This document shows, piece by piece, positions 7,328 to 16,492 of a stretch of 64,000 nt of DNA. Positions within the stretch are counted from its first letter, which is position 1. The number at the start of each line of letters is the position of its first letter. The notes under the pieces were generated by a model, which saw nothing but the letters and a program-made list of their open reading frames with translations, was not told the origin of the DNA and did not search any database. The translations under genes were made by a program, and so were the position numbers. Origin of the DNA: Rhodospirillales bacterium 24-66-33 (GTDB taxonomy: Bacteria; Pseudomonadota; Alphaproteobacteria; Reyranellales; Reyranellaceae); contig NCHQ01000008.1 of NCBI GenBank assembly GCA_002281855.1, positions 1 to 64,000 of the forward strand, written 5' to 3'.

Positions 7328-10130
7328 AGCATTGGCCGACCTGCTGAAGAGGCGCGGCTGCGATTCCGTCGGTTACTTCCATACCGACCATTTCGAACCC
7401 TGGTCGACCAGCATTGACGAGGCCAGCGCGCGCGCCGTCGACCGAATGGCGAGGATGGCTCGATCGTCCTCCTACGGACGCCGCCTCAGCCTCTTCTACA
7501 ACGTTTTCATCCCCTATAGGCTCGAAAGCGATGGTCCCATCGGCCGGGACGACTCACATGCGCCCGGAGACCGCGTGGTTTTCAACGCACGGTCCGCAAC
7601 GCAGGAACGGCTGGCGCGCGATGTCATCCGGCCCCTCGTGACCGAGGACGGACACGAGATCCACCTGCACATCCATCACGAGTTCTGGACACGCAACACC
7701 TCACATTTCGATCACCCGGTATCACGCTGGGTAAACGCCAGCAGTAGCGCCGACGCGGACCGCGCGCGGCTCGATCTCACTTTCAAGCTGAGCAAGGAGG
7801 CCATCGCGCGGGAAACGGGCATGCCCTTCGATCGCTGGGCGTTCATTCACGGCAACTGGGCGCTAAACGCCTCGGATCCTCTGATCTGCCATGTCAGCGA
7901 TGAGATGGCGATGATCATGCAGCATGGTGGTTTCGGTGATTTCTCTTTTCCGGCAGGGCGCAGTTACTGCGATCCCAAACTGGAAAGACCGTTTACCTGC
8001 CTGCCAATCGATCTTGCTCGCGCCTACGATGATCCGCGCTCGGAGCCACGCCCGGTCGACGCCCGCGCGGGCGCCATACAGCCAGACCGATTCTTCATCT
8101 GGAATTCGCCAATCAAGGCGATCCATTCATCGTTGGACTACTACTCCGCCGCAACCCGCGACTTTCTCAAGGCTCCAGAGCGCGTCGTCGCGATCTGGCT
8201 CCGCAAGTCGGTATGTCTCGGCGGAAAGCTCTTTATCAAGACACACGCCCATTCGATGAGGGCAGACTACCACTCCAGCGAATCGAGCCCCGGAATTCCA
8301 CACTGTCATCCCGACGTATTCGCAGTCTTCGATTGCCTTGCCCGGGTTTGCGAACGCGCCGGCATCGAATTGCAGTTTCAGACCGTCAACGAAGTGATGT
8401 CGCATCTGGAAGAGCTCGATGGCGGACAGAATACTCACCGATCCGGTGCCCCACTTGCCCGGCCTCCCGCGACTCCGATTGCCTCTCCCTGCCCGGCACC
8501 CTCCATCTCGTCTTTGCCCCCCACCTCCGAGGAGACGTTGCCGCCGACGACGGCCCGCGAGATGGCAGCCGAGATTTCTGACCTTCATCGCGCGTGGATG
8601 CAGGGCGAAGGTGCCCTGTTTCCTGCGGACGAACTCTATCAATCGAAACTCGCTCGACCGACGCCGTTTGAATCTTACGAAATCGCCATCGCAGCCGCGA
8701 TCGTCGAACGCTATCCGGCAGGCGCGACCCGTATCCTGGAGATAGGCTCCGGGTACGGTGGGCTTGCCATCCTTCTCGCTCGTCTTGGCTTCGAGGTTGT
8801 GACCTTCGAGGGAAATGTTCGGCGACACGCGGCATGCCAGTGGCACCTCGACGCGCAGATCAGTCGCTTTCCCCTGCTGCGTGAGCGCTTGCGTCTGGCC
8901 CCTACTGGCATGTTCCCCGAGGTATTTCGTGAAGACATGCTCGCCCGTGACAAGATCAACGTCTGCATCGCGACCAATATCACCAGCTCGTACAGCGCGG
9001 AAAATCAGCAAGCCATGATTCACGCGGCCGCAAGCTGCGATGAACTCATCGTCGACCTGGCCCGCTTCGGACTGGCGCGCGACAGACAAGCGGAGCGGGA
9101 TTCCCTGTTCGAAATGCTCCGAACAACCGATTTCAAGCCCGTCGAGCGGCTATGCTTTCAAGAACCCTACGAATACTGGAGATTCCGCAGCCGCCTCATC
9201 CATGGTGCCGCACGGATCACCGTTCTGGACGCCGATAGAGCAGAACCGGCTCAGCCTGCGGCAGCTCGAATGGCTGTGTCCGCATCGCCCGAGCCGCTTG
9301 CCTCAACCAGCCTGCGAGGCCAGCTATTCGCCATCACGGGTGACAAGTACCTGACCGAATGTCCTGTCTGTCAGTCGGATGACATCGCGAAGCTCTGGCG
9401 AATGCCAGCGACGACTCTTCCAGAGCCCATCCAGGTCTTCGGCGGATACTTCAACCAGATACCCACGCTGCAGATTCCGGCGACAATGTTCTGCTTCGAT
9501 TTCTGCCACACCTGCGAGAGCATCTTTCTCAACCCGGTACAAAGCCAGGAAAAGGCGAGTTACCGCACAACCGACCACTACATTCGCAAGATGCGCAATT
9601 CGGCCGAATGGGCGGGCTACGAGGAAGTTTACAACGTCTTCTCTCGGTGGATCCCGGCCGATGCCACGGTGATGCTGGATGCGGCATGCGGTGTCGGTCA
9701 GTATCTGCAGATCGCCCGGCGCAAGCACCCCCATCGTTGGCGGCGACTGATCGGCCTGGAGCTTGCCGAGAAGTATGTTGATTACATGCGGAAGGAAGGA
9801 TTGGATGCCCACGTCTTCGATATCGACACGGACGATCTGCTCGCCGTCGTTCCCGAGGGTAGTGTCGATTTCATCAGCTTTTGCGAAGGGTTCGAGCACG
9901 TCGAACGGCCGTTAGCCGCACTCCATAAGCTGCTGGCTGCATTACGACCCGGCGGACGGCTCTTCTTTACAGCGCAACGTTACGGGGAGGATGTTCGGGC
10001 GGCAGTACGTCCGGGTGAACCGATCTATATCGGTGAGAGGCTTGCTAGCGAACTGCCATTGCGGCTCAACTGCCGCGTCGTCGTCAAGACAACCAGCCCG
10101 ACGAGATACTACATGGTACTGGAGAAATAA
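7317..10130 (+). CDS. Three-module protein: deacetylase-like domain, SAM methyltransferase, zinc-ribbon SAM methyltransferase
   Basis: This is a 937-residue protein with three modules. Residues 1-360 are rich in paired histidines (HTDHFEPW, HLHIHHEF, HGNWALN, KTHAHSM) and resemble metal-dependent polysaccharide deacetylase-like proteins; the exact family is uncertain. Residues about 410-640 hold a class I methyltransferase (ILEIGSGYGGLAILLARLG). Residues about 680-937 begin with two CxxC pairs (CPVC, CHTC), probably a zinc site, followed by a second methyltransferase (MLDAACGVGQYL). The same modules occur as two separate genes at 14469-16442 and 16493-17365. It probably deacetylates and methylates glycan residues (inference). 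It is coupled to the glycosyltransferase upstream and lies 3 bp from asnB. Confidence 0.75.
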   Translation: MTIEALADLLKRRGCDSVGYFHTDHFEPWSTSIDEASARAVDRMARMARSSSYGRRLSLFYNVFIPYRLESDGPIGRDDSHAPGDRVVFNARSATQERLARDVIRPLVTEDGHEIHLHIHHEFWTRNTSHFDHPVSRWVNASSSADADRARLDLTFKLSKEAIARETGMPFDRWAFIHGNWALNASDPLICHVSDEMAMIMQHGGFGDFSFPAGRSYCDPKLERPFTCLPIDLARAYDDPRSEPRPVDARAGAIQPDRFFIWNSPIKAIHSSLDYYSAATRDFLKAPERVVAIWLRKSVCLGGKLFIKTHAHSMRADYHSSESSPGIPHCHPDVFAVFDCLARVCERAGIELQFQTVNEVMSHLEELDGGQNTHRSGAPLARPPATPIASPCPAPSISSLPPTSEETLPPTTAREMAAEISDLHRAWMQGEGALFPADELYQSKLARPTPFESYEIAIAAAIVERYPAGATRILEIGSGYGGLAILLARLGFEVVTFEGNVRRHAACQWHLDAQISRFPLLRERLRLAPTGMFPEVFREDMLARDKINVCIATNITSSYSAENQQAMIHAAASCDELIVDLARFGLARDRQAERDSLFEMLRTTDFKPVERLCFQEPYEYWRFRSRLIHGAARITVLDADRAEPAQPAAARMAVSASPEPLASTSLRGQLFAITGDKYLTECPVCQSDDIAKLWRMPATTLPEPIQVFGGYFNQIPTLQIPATMFCFDFCHTCESIFLNPVQSQEKASYRTTDHYIRKMRNSAEWAGYEEVYNVFSRWIPADATVMLDAACGVGQYLQIARRKHPHRWRRLIGLELAEKYVDYMRKEGLDAHVFDIDTDDLLAVVPEGSVDFISFCEGFEHVERPLAALHKLLAALRPGGRLFFTAQRYGEDVRAAVRPGEPIYIGERLASELPLRLNCRVVVKTTSPTRYYMVLEK

Positions 10131-10133
10131 CCG

Positions 10134-12101
10134 ATGTGTGGCTTAGCCGCTGCCCTGATGACGCGGCCGGATGCTCTCCCGGACACCATCCTGCGCCAGC
10201 GCGGGCTGGCGATGGCCCAAATACTGCGGCATCGCGGGCCTGATGGCGAGGGGTGCTGGACCGATAGTGGCCTCGTTCTGGCGCACCGGCGCCTCGCCAT
10301 ACTCGATACGACGGCAGCAGCTGCTCAGCCCATGCATGACCAGACAGGGACGGTCCACCTCGTCTTCAATGGCGCGATCTACAATTTTCGCGAGCTTCGC
10401 ACGGAGCTCCAAGCCGCAGGATATCGGTTCCGCAGCACGGGTGACACCGAAGTGCTCGTCAACGGTTACCGTGAATGGGGTACCGGGCTGTTCACGCGCC
10501 TTGTCGGCATGTTCGCCATCATCATCTGGGATTCGCGGTCACAGCGTTTGATTGCTGCGCGCGACCGCTTCGGAGAGAAGCCGCTTCATTACACGGAATG
10601 TCCCGAGGGAATTCTCTTCGGGTCGGAAATCAAGGCCATCCTGACCTGGCCCGGCATTCGCCGCGAGGCCAATCCGCAGGCTCTTCATGACTTCCTTAGC
10701 TTCAGCTACATCGGCGGCACGGACTCTGCGTTCAAGGGCATCAAGCGGCTGCCACCGGCGCATTTCATGATCTGCGAACGCGGCAAGCCACCTTTACTCC
10801 AGCGCTATTGGCAGTTGCCGGCGGCCGGCGAGAACCCCGTCCTGTCAAATACGGACGACCTGAAACAGGAATTTCTCGAGCGCATCCGTGCGGCTGTGAA
10901 CCTGTGTCTCGTGGCGGACGTGCCCCTTGGCGCATTCCTCTCCGGCGGAGTCGATTCCAGTGCAGTCGTTTCGATGATGGCGCCTTCCCATGACGGCCCC
11001 GTCGAGACCTTTTCGTCGGGCTTCGGTTTCGGCGACTACGATGAGACCCACTTTGCACGTAAGGTGGCCGAACGATACGGCACCAATCATCATGCGTTCA
11101 CTTACGACAAGCACATCACCGGCAGCATGGGATCGTTGGCCTGGCACTATGGCGAACCATTTGCGGATTCGTCTGCCCTGGTGACCTATGCGCTGTCACA
11201 AGAGACACGCAAGGCCGTCACCGTTGCCCTGACAGGAGACGGCGCGGACGAGACCTTGCTCGGTTACGCCCGCTACTTCCGCTACGCCTCTATGCTCCGC
11301 CACCGGCCTCCCGAGAGAGGCCGGTTGCTGCCGGGATTGTATGCGGCGAATGCCCTGGACTCACACCGGCGCTCCGCAGGCGACGCTTATGGCTTCCTGG
11401 TGGAGACCTTTCGCGAGCGCCACAAGCTGGTTGGCTATGACTTGGCGATGCTCCCCTGCCTCGATCGTTGCACCTACGATGATCTGGCAAGGCACGTCGT
11501 TGACGGCCTCACGCCGGAAGAGCAGGCGGGGCGAATCGATCTGGCGACCTATCTTCCCGGAGATCTTCTGGTGAAGGTCGACGTCGCGGCCATGGCGCAT
11601 GGCCTGGAAACACGAGCGCCCTTCCTCAACCATGAACTCGTCGAGTGGGTGTCCCGCGTTCCCTGCGCCAGCAAGATCTGGGATACCGAGGGTAAGGCGC
11701 TGCTCAAGTCAGCATTGGAACCGTATGTACCGAAGGAATGCCTCTATCGGCCGAAGATGGGCTTCCGCGTCCCGGTGGCCAAACTGATGCGCGAGGAATT
11801 GCGAGAGACCGCGGAATCGGTCTTGCTGGGTGAACGTTTCGCCGATCGACGACTCATACGCCGGGACTTCGTGGCGCAAATGCTTGATGAGCACCGCACC
11901 CAACACCAGGAACATGGCACGCGCCTCTGGGCGCTGCTCGCGCTCGAAATGTGGTTCAGGACCTGGATCGATAGCGACAGCAATGAACCTCTGGCCAAGA
12001 TGGAAGACCCCTTCGCCCAATTCTCCGAAAACAGACCGGCAGCGCCCGGACCGGCGCAGGCAGCACCGTCCGGGATGGAAGCCCCACCGGGACGGGCATG
12101 A
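10134..12101 (+). CDS. asnB: Asparagine synthetase B, glutamine-hydrolysing
   Basis: At 655 residues it is close to normal family length. The N-terminal class II glutamine amidotransferase starts with MCGLAA, so Cys2 is the nucleophile. The C-terminal synthetase domain carries the ATP-pyrophosphatase loop LSGGVDSSAVV near residue 268 and GDGADETLLGY. The enzyme family transfers ammonia from glutamine to a carboxyl group through an adenylate. Within capsule clusters such paralogues may amidate uronic acids instead of aspartate; that is inference here. The start lies 3 bp after the preceding stop, so it is co-transcribed with the glycosyltransferase and methyltransferase genes. An IS630-family element has inserted 4 bp after its stop codon without damaging the frame. 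Confidence 0.93.
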   Translation: MCGLAAALMTRPDALPDTILRQRGLAMAQILRHRGPDGEGCWTDSGLVLAHRRLAILDTTAAAAQPMHDQTGTVHLVFNGAIYNFRELRTELQAAGYRFRSTGDTEVLVNGYREWGTGLFTRLVGMFAIIIWDSRSQRLIAARDRFGEKPLHYTECPEGILFGSEIKAILTWPGIRREANPQALHDFLSFSYIGGTDSAFKGIKRLPPAHFMICERGKPPLLQRYWQLPAAGENPVLSNTDDLKQEFLERIRAAVNLCLVADVPLGAFLSGGVDSSAVVSMMAPSHDGPVETFSSGFGFGDYDETHFARKVAERYGTNHHAFTYDKHITGSMGSLAWHYGEPFADSSALVTYALSQETRKAVTVALTGDGADETLLGYARYFRYASMLRHRPPERGRLLPGLYAANALDSHRRSAGDAYGFLVETFRERHKLVGYDLAMLPCLDRCTYDDLARHVVDGLTPEEQAGRIDLATYLPGDLLVKVDVAAMAHGLETRAPFLNHELVEWVSRVPCASKIWDTEGKALLKSALEPYVPKECLYRPKMGFRVPVAKLMREELRETAESVLLGERFADRRLIRRDFVAQMLDEHRTQHQEHGTRLWALLALEMWFRTWIDSDSNEPLAKMEDPFAQFSENRPAAPGPAQAAPSGMEAPPGRA

Positions 12102-12119
12102 TCCTAGAGCGGTGTGACT

Positions 12120-13066
12120 CTAGCTTCGAGCATATCCGGCCTTTGCGAAGTAGTTCTGGCATTCGTCGGGCTTAACGGTCGGTAGCAGTTCAGTGATGGC
12201 GTCATAGAGCGCGTCCTGAGTGCGCTTTGCGGCTTTGCGCAGGCCATGCTTGAGCTTGGAGAAGAGCATCTCGATCGGGTTCAGGTCGGGCGAGTACTTG
12301 GGCAGGAAGAAGAGCTTGGCTCCGACAGCCTTGAGGGCACTGCGGACGGCGCTGCTGCGATGTGAGCCGAGGTTGTCCATGACGACGATGTCGCCGGGGC
12401 GCAGTGTCGGGACCAGGACCCTGTCGATGTAGAGGCGGAAGGTTTCGCCGTTGATCGGCCCCTCGATGAGCCACGGTGCCTCGACGCGATCGTGCCGCAG
12501 CGCTGCCAGGAAGGTCATGGTCGTCCAGCGGCCGTGCGGCACCTTGGCGAGCAGGCGTTGGCCTCGTGGACCCCAGCCACGCAGCGGCGCCATATTGGTC
12601 TTGGTCCAGGTCTCGTCGATGAAGACCAGGCGGGTCGGATCAATGCGATCCTGATGCGCCTTCCATTGCCGACGGCGCCGGGCTACGTCCGGGCGGTCCC
12701 GCTCGCTGGCGACCAGCGTCTTTTTTTGTAACTCAGCTTCTCAGCGTGGACGAACTTCCAGACCACGCGATAGTCCACGCGGAGGCCTCGGGCGGCCAGT
12801 TCACCGACCAACCCATGCAGCGTGAACTCGCCCTCCCGGCAGCGCCGCAGAAGCCAGTCCCGATGTTCCCCCACCAGCTTCTTCGGCCGGTGCCCGCCGA
12901 TCTTTCCAGGTGCCAGGCTCCCGGTCCGCCGATATCGATTGACCCAGTCGATTGCCGTGCTGATCGCTATCTCGAAGCGCCCCGCAGCCTGGTTACACGA
13001 CAGGCCATCCCGCTCCACTGCCTCGACCACCCGCTTGCGCAGGTCCAACGAATACGCTCGCGCCAT
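12120..13066 (-). CDS. IS630-family transposase made by frameshift
   Basis: Two overlapping frames encode one transposase of about 315 residues. The first starts at the ATG at 13066 (MARAYSLDLRKRVVEA, helix-turn-helix region) and ends in its own frame at 12683. The second continues in the -1 frame to 12120 and contains the DDE residues: D in VFIDETW, D in VVMDNLGSH and E in SPDLNPIEMLFSKLK. The frames meet at a run of seven A (plus-strand T run 12721-12727), a typical site for -1 ribosomal frameshifting or transcriptional slippage in this family. No other disruption was seen in the coding part. The IS3 insertion lies 13 bp upstream of its start codon and probably removes its native promoter. 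Confidence 0.88.
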
Positions 13067-13138
13067 TCCGGCTGGCCTCTGACGTGCTCCCCCGAAACTC
13101 TCACGTAGTAGAGTTGGGTCCGTTCGGGGAGAACGGAC

Positions 13139-13405
13139 ATGAAGCGGAAGCGATTTAGCGAAGAGCAGATCATCGAGATCCTGAAGCTGCACAGTGCTGG
13201 GGCGAAGCCTGCGGATCTGTGCCGCCAGCACGGGATCAGCGAGACGACGCTGTACAACTGGCGAAGCCGCTACGGCGGCATGGAAGTATCGGACGCCAAG
13301 CGGCTGCGCGCCCTCGAGGAGGAGAACCGGAAGCTGAAGAAGCTTCTGGCCGAGGCGCACCTGGACATGTCGGCGCTGAAGGATATCGCCTCGGGAAAGT
13401 TCTGA
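13139..13405 (+). CDS. IS3-family transposase OrfA
   Basis: OrfA has 88 residues with an N-terminal helix-turn-helix ([20 protein letters not shown], then [16 protein letters not shown]) and a C-terminal leucine-zipper-like coiled coil ([18 protein letters not shown]), the usual layout. It binds the IS ends and, as OrfAB fusion, forms the transposase. The slippery heptamer GGGAAAG is at 13393-13399, positioned so that the zero-frame codons are GGA and AAG just before TTC and the stop. This fits -1 frameshifting into OrfB. Confidence 0.93.
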   Translation: MKRKRFSEEQIIEILKLHSAGAKPADLCRQHGISETTLYNWRSRYGGMEVSDAKRLRALEEENRKLKKLLAEAHLDMSALKDIASGKF

Positions 13406-14331
13406 GGCCTGCAGTGCGGCGTCGTGCGGTGGACCACGTACAGCGGGTCCACGGTCTCAGCCAGCGCCGGGCCTGCAGGCTGATCGGGATGGACGTGAGC
13501 AGTTGCCGGTATCGATCACGGCGGGCCGACGATGGCCCGTTGCGCGAGCGGCTGCGGGCTCTGGCGACGCTTCGTCGCCGGTTCGGCTACCGGCGACTGG
13601 GATGGCTGCTGGATCGGGAGGGCACGAAGGTGAACCTGAAGAAGGTCTACCGGCTGTACCGAGAGGAAGGCCTGGCGGTGAAGCGTCGGCGAGGCCGCCG
13701 CCGGGCCATTGGCACCAGGGCTCCCCTCGTCGTGCCACGGGAGCTGAACCAGCGGTGGTCACTCGACTTCGTCAGCGATCAGCTCGGCAACGGCCGGCGG
13801 TTCCGGCTGCTCAACGTGATCGACGACTTCAACAGCGAGTGCCTGGCGGCGATCCCGGACTTCTCGCTGTCAGGCCTGAGGGTGATCCGCGAGCTGGAGG
13901 CCATCATGGCGGTTCGCGGCAAGCCGGTGACGATCGTCTCCGACAACGGCACGGAGCTGACCAGCAATGCCGTACTGCGCTGGGCGGCCGAGCAGGGCAT
14001 CGAGTGGCACTACATCGCGCCCGGCAAGCCCATGCAGAACGGCTTCGTAGAGAGCTTCAATGGCCGGATGCGCGACGAATGCCTCAACGAGCACGTCTTC
14101 ACCACACTCGCCAAGGCTCGGCGGATCGTCGAGGCCTGGCGCATCGACTACAACACGGTCAGGCCGCATGGCCGTCTGGGGCGGTTGCCTCCGGCGGTGT
14201 TCGGCGCTACGCGCAGACCCGAAGAGCAACGGGGCGGGACGCTGCGCTCGATCGGGGGCTTCGCGCCCCGCCCCGTCGCACCATCAACCACCAGAGCAAA
14301 AGAGGAACAGACTCAACCTGCCGACGTGTGA
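13399..14331 (+). CDS. IS3-family transposase OrfB (DDE integrase domain, made by -1 frameshift)
   Basis: This is the part read after a -1 shift at GGGAAAG (13393-13399). It contains the HTH_21-like segment ([16 protein letters not shown]) and an rve integrase core with the catalytic triad: D in [10 protein letters not shown] in IVSDNGTE and E in [14 protein letters not shown]. About 310 residues are read in this frame, so the OrfAB fusion is near 395 residues. The frame itself is open further upstream, overlapping orfA, but that stretch is out of frame with the helix-turn-helix and is unlikely to be translated alone. No internal stop is seen, so the element may be active. Confidence 0.92.
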   Translation, partial: VLRPAVRRRAVDHVQRVHGLSQRRACRLIGMDVSSCRYRSRRADDGPLRERLRALATLRRRFGYRRLGWLLDREGTKVNLKKVYRLYREEGLAVKRRRGRRRAIGTRAPLVVPRELNQRWSLDFVSDQLGNGRRFRLLNVIDDFNSECLAAIPDFSLSGLRVIRELEAIMAVRGKPVTIVSDNGTELTSNAVLRWAAEQGIEWHYIAPGKPMQNGFVESFNGRMRDECLNEHVFTTLAKARRIVEAWRIDYNTVRPHGRLGRLPPAVFGATRRPEEQRGGTLRSIGGFAPRPVAPSTTRAKEEQTQPADV

Positions 14332-14468
14332 AAAACGGGGAGCACGTCACCTCCCGTCCAGCCTCAACGTTGAATCAGATCAGCCAACAAAAGGGAACCC
14401 CCTGCGATTCCTTTTCAAATCATGACGCTCTAGTGGTTTTGCGGCAGGCCTTTGCAGCCCGATGGAGA

Positions 14469-16442
14469 CTATCGCCGCCTTTGATATGACGAGGCCAGAC
14501 GCGACCAGAGCGCGGAGCGCAATCGCGTTTCGACGATCGAGCGATTGCGCAGCAGGACAAACGCACACTCGATGCCTGTGGGCGAAGAAAGAGGTTCGAA
14601 ATCCAAAGCCCGAAGTTCGTTCAGCAACTCGGCTTGTGCCTTGCCTGTCCTGCGCATGATGCAAAAGCGCTGCAGGTCGATCAGCACATATTGATACCGG
14701 CGAAGCCCCGTCAGGATTCCGTTCAGCTGGCTGGGCGACTGCGTCGAGACGAGGTTCGTCACGATGGCGATGGCCCGTGCGGTGTCGATTCCGGATACCG
14801 CTGCAGGAAAGCGTCCCAAGATCAGCTGGCACGACGACTTGCCGAGATAGACCTTGCCCCCCAAGGCTTTCCAGATCGCGCGGGCGGCCTCATGCCGCGG
14901 GACGTTGTGCTCAATAGCGACCGCAGGGTATCCATTGAGCGCCAGCAGGCATGAGAAAAGTCCGATTCCCGCCCCGATCTCGTGATACGCGTCCAGGCGC
15001 GGCACCTGTTGGCGTACGATGTCGAGCGCTGTGAGTTCGTAGCCTGGCACGGCAAATCCTTCGCACAGCATCCCGCTATAGTGCTCGTAGGCCCCAGACC
15101 CCCGCACACCAAGGCTTTCCAGACGTTGCTGCATGACGTCGGCTGCGGTCTGGCGCACCAGCTCCGCAATGCGTGCCGGCTCAAGCGGTACGGCCAAAGC
15201 AGGACTGCTGGCGCCTGCACTCGACACCCTCGAGGGCTGACGCTTCAGTGCGCGAACCGCCGCGCCAAACAGTCCACGCTGTTGCAAGTAGGTGGCGGCC
15301 AGATCAACCTGCGGATTCACCGGAGCCTCTGCCAGCAGATCATATACTTCGGGTGCCGTTGCAAACGTCACGTCGACCCCCGCGCGGGTTGCTGCGTCGA
15401 ATATCACCGAGAGCAAAGCCTGTGTTGCTGGATACTGGTGCGGAAAAACGGGCACACGAGCATGCTCAAAGTAATGGGGATGCATGGAATGGCTGTGTGT
15501 CTTGACGAAGATCCGGCCATCCACGACGTAAGCGTTGTCTATCAGCTCCCGCGCCGCCTTCTCCGTATTCTCGAGATGCTGTCGTGTGCCTTGGGACAGG
15601 TAGTCTATGGAGCATTGTCGGCTGCTTGCCGGCGACGACCATATGAAGAATTTATCCGCCGCGGCAGAGGCATTCCCGCAGGCGACCTCCGGCTCCGCTT
15701 CCGGGCAGTCATAGCCCTTGGGCCGACGGAATGGACTGCACAAATAGGGCACCAGAATACGGGGATTGGTATGTGCTCGCCCCGCCGGGAAGGTAAAGTC
15801 CCCGCGACAGCCGTTGCGCAGCAGGATCTCAATCTCGTTCGTGATCGTGCAGGAGCTGGGATCCGAACCATTCAGCGCCCAATGCCCATGAACGAAGAAC
15901 CAGCGTGCCGGATTCCGACCCGTTTCACGAGCACTGATCTCACGGTTCAACCTGATTGCCAGTTCCAGTCGACGTTCGTCGAGTGAGCGCCCCAGTGGAC
16001 TGGAAAACCAGGCCACCGCCTCAGGATCAGTGTGGGCCGTGGTGGCCGTATAATATTCGTGGTGAATGTGCAGTTGGATATCATGCGCAGTTGACGCCAC
16101 GATTTCTTGCATCGCCTCTCGACCATAGCGCTCCTCGTGGTCGGCACGTGGCAGGAAACCCACAAGGTCGTCAGGGTCTGCGCGTTCTAGGCCTGCACCG
16201 CGCCGCAAGGCATAGTTGAGATGGGGCTTGTAAAACAGCGTGAGTCGCCGGGCGAAGTCGATTCGCTCCGTCACTCGGCAGAAATCATAGATTGATTCGA
16301 CGACTTCTGGTCCGACAACAGGAGCTCCACCGACCGGACGCCAAGGCTCAAAATGATCGGTGTGGAAATACACCAAGCTGGTGACATCCATGCCGCGCAA
16401 CCGATCGGCAAGTTCTTTTATCAGAGGGTTATGGCGCCCCAC
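14469..16442 (-). CDS. Deacetylase-like domain fused to SAM methyltransferase
   Basis: The N-terminal ~370 residues are a paralogue of the first module of the protein at 7317-10130, with the same histidine motifs (YFHTDHFEPW, QLHIHHEYY, HGHWALNGSD, KTHSHSMHPHYF). The C-terminal part (YHEIGAGIGLFSCLLALNG, later VLIDLQRFCIMRR) is a class I methyltransferase of the type found in the KpsE fusion at 17400-19475. It lies last in the - strand capsule operon, after the zinc-ribbon methyltransferase at 16493. The start is uncertain: a GTG at 16442 follows GGGAGA at a long spacing, and a TTG at 16463 is also in frame. A role in deacetylating and methylating glycan residues is inferred. An IS630 end lies 38 bp past its stop. 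Confidence 0.75.
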   Translation of the reverse strand: MGRHNPLIKELADRLRGMDVTSLVYFHTDHFEPWRPVGGAPVVGPEVVESIYDFCRVTERIDFARRLTLFYKPHLNYALRRGAGLERADPDDLVGFLPRADHEERYGREAMQEIVASTAHDIQLHIHHEYYTATTAHTDPEAVAWFSSPLGRSLDERRLELAIRLNREISARETGRNPARWFFVHGHWALNGSDPSSCTITNEIEILLRNGCRGDFTFPAGRAHTNPRILVPYLCSPFRRPKGYDCPEAEPEVACGNASAAADKFFIWSSPASSRQCSIDYLSQGTRQHLENTEKAARELIDNAYVVDGRIFVKTHSHSMHPHYFEHARVPVFPHQYPATQALLSVIFDAATRAGVDVTFATAPEVYDLLAEAPVNPQVDLAATYLQQRGLFGAAVRALKRQPSRVSSAGASSPALAVPLEPARIAELVRQTAADVMQQRLESLGVRGSGAYEHYSGMLCEGFAVPGYELTALDIVRQQVPRLDAYHEIGAGIGLFSCLLALNGYPAVAIEHNVPRHEAARAIWKALGGKVYLGKSSCQLILGRFPAAVSGIDTARAIAIVTNLVSTQSPSQLNGILTGLRRYQYVLIDLQRFCIMRRTGKAQAELLNELRALDFEPLSSPTGIECAFVLLRNRSIVETRLRSALWSRLASSYQRRR

Positions 16443-16492
16443 TGGATTGTCGTCTCCCGGCAATGTGGCGCAATTTCAGGATGCGGCGCGCC

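Larger units (their letters stand above)
13080..14349 (+). mobile_element. IS3-family (IS407-like group) insertion sequence
   Basis: The element is 1270 bp. Its termini are inverted repeats starting TGACGTGCTCCCC (13080-13092) and its complement (14337-14349), 13 exact bases with weaker matching beyond. It is flanked by a 4-bp direct repeat CCTC (13076-13079 and 14350-14353), the target duplication expected for the IS407 group. It carries orfA and orfB with a -1 frameshift and looks intact, which suggests recent insertion into the older IS630 element. Confidence 0.95.
12107..14430 (-). mobile_element. IS630-family insertion sequence, interrupted by an IS3-family element
   Basis: The element is bounded by TA dinucleotides (12105-12106 and 14431-14432), the usual IS630 target duplication. 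Its ends are imperfect inverted repeats beginning GAGCG (GAGCGGTGTGA inward from the left, GAGCGTCATGA inward from the right). It carries one transposase on the - strand. The piece upstream of the transposase start is split by the IS3-family element at 13080-14349; without that insertion and one copy of its target duplication the IS630 element would be about 1050 bp, a normal length. It lies between the asnB stop and the 3' end of the methyltransferase gene at 14469. Confidence 0.9.

Noticed and set aside
13503..14489. Long + strand frame of 328 codons overlapping the IS3 transposase
   Set aside because: It is an out-of-frame reading of orfB with Arg/Gly/Pro-rich translation; the true orfB frame has the DDE motifs.
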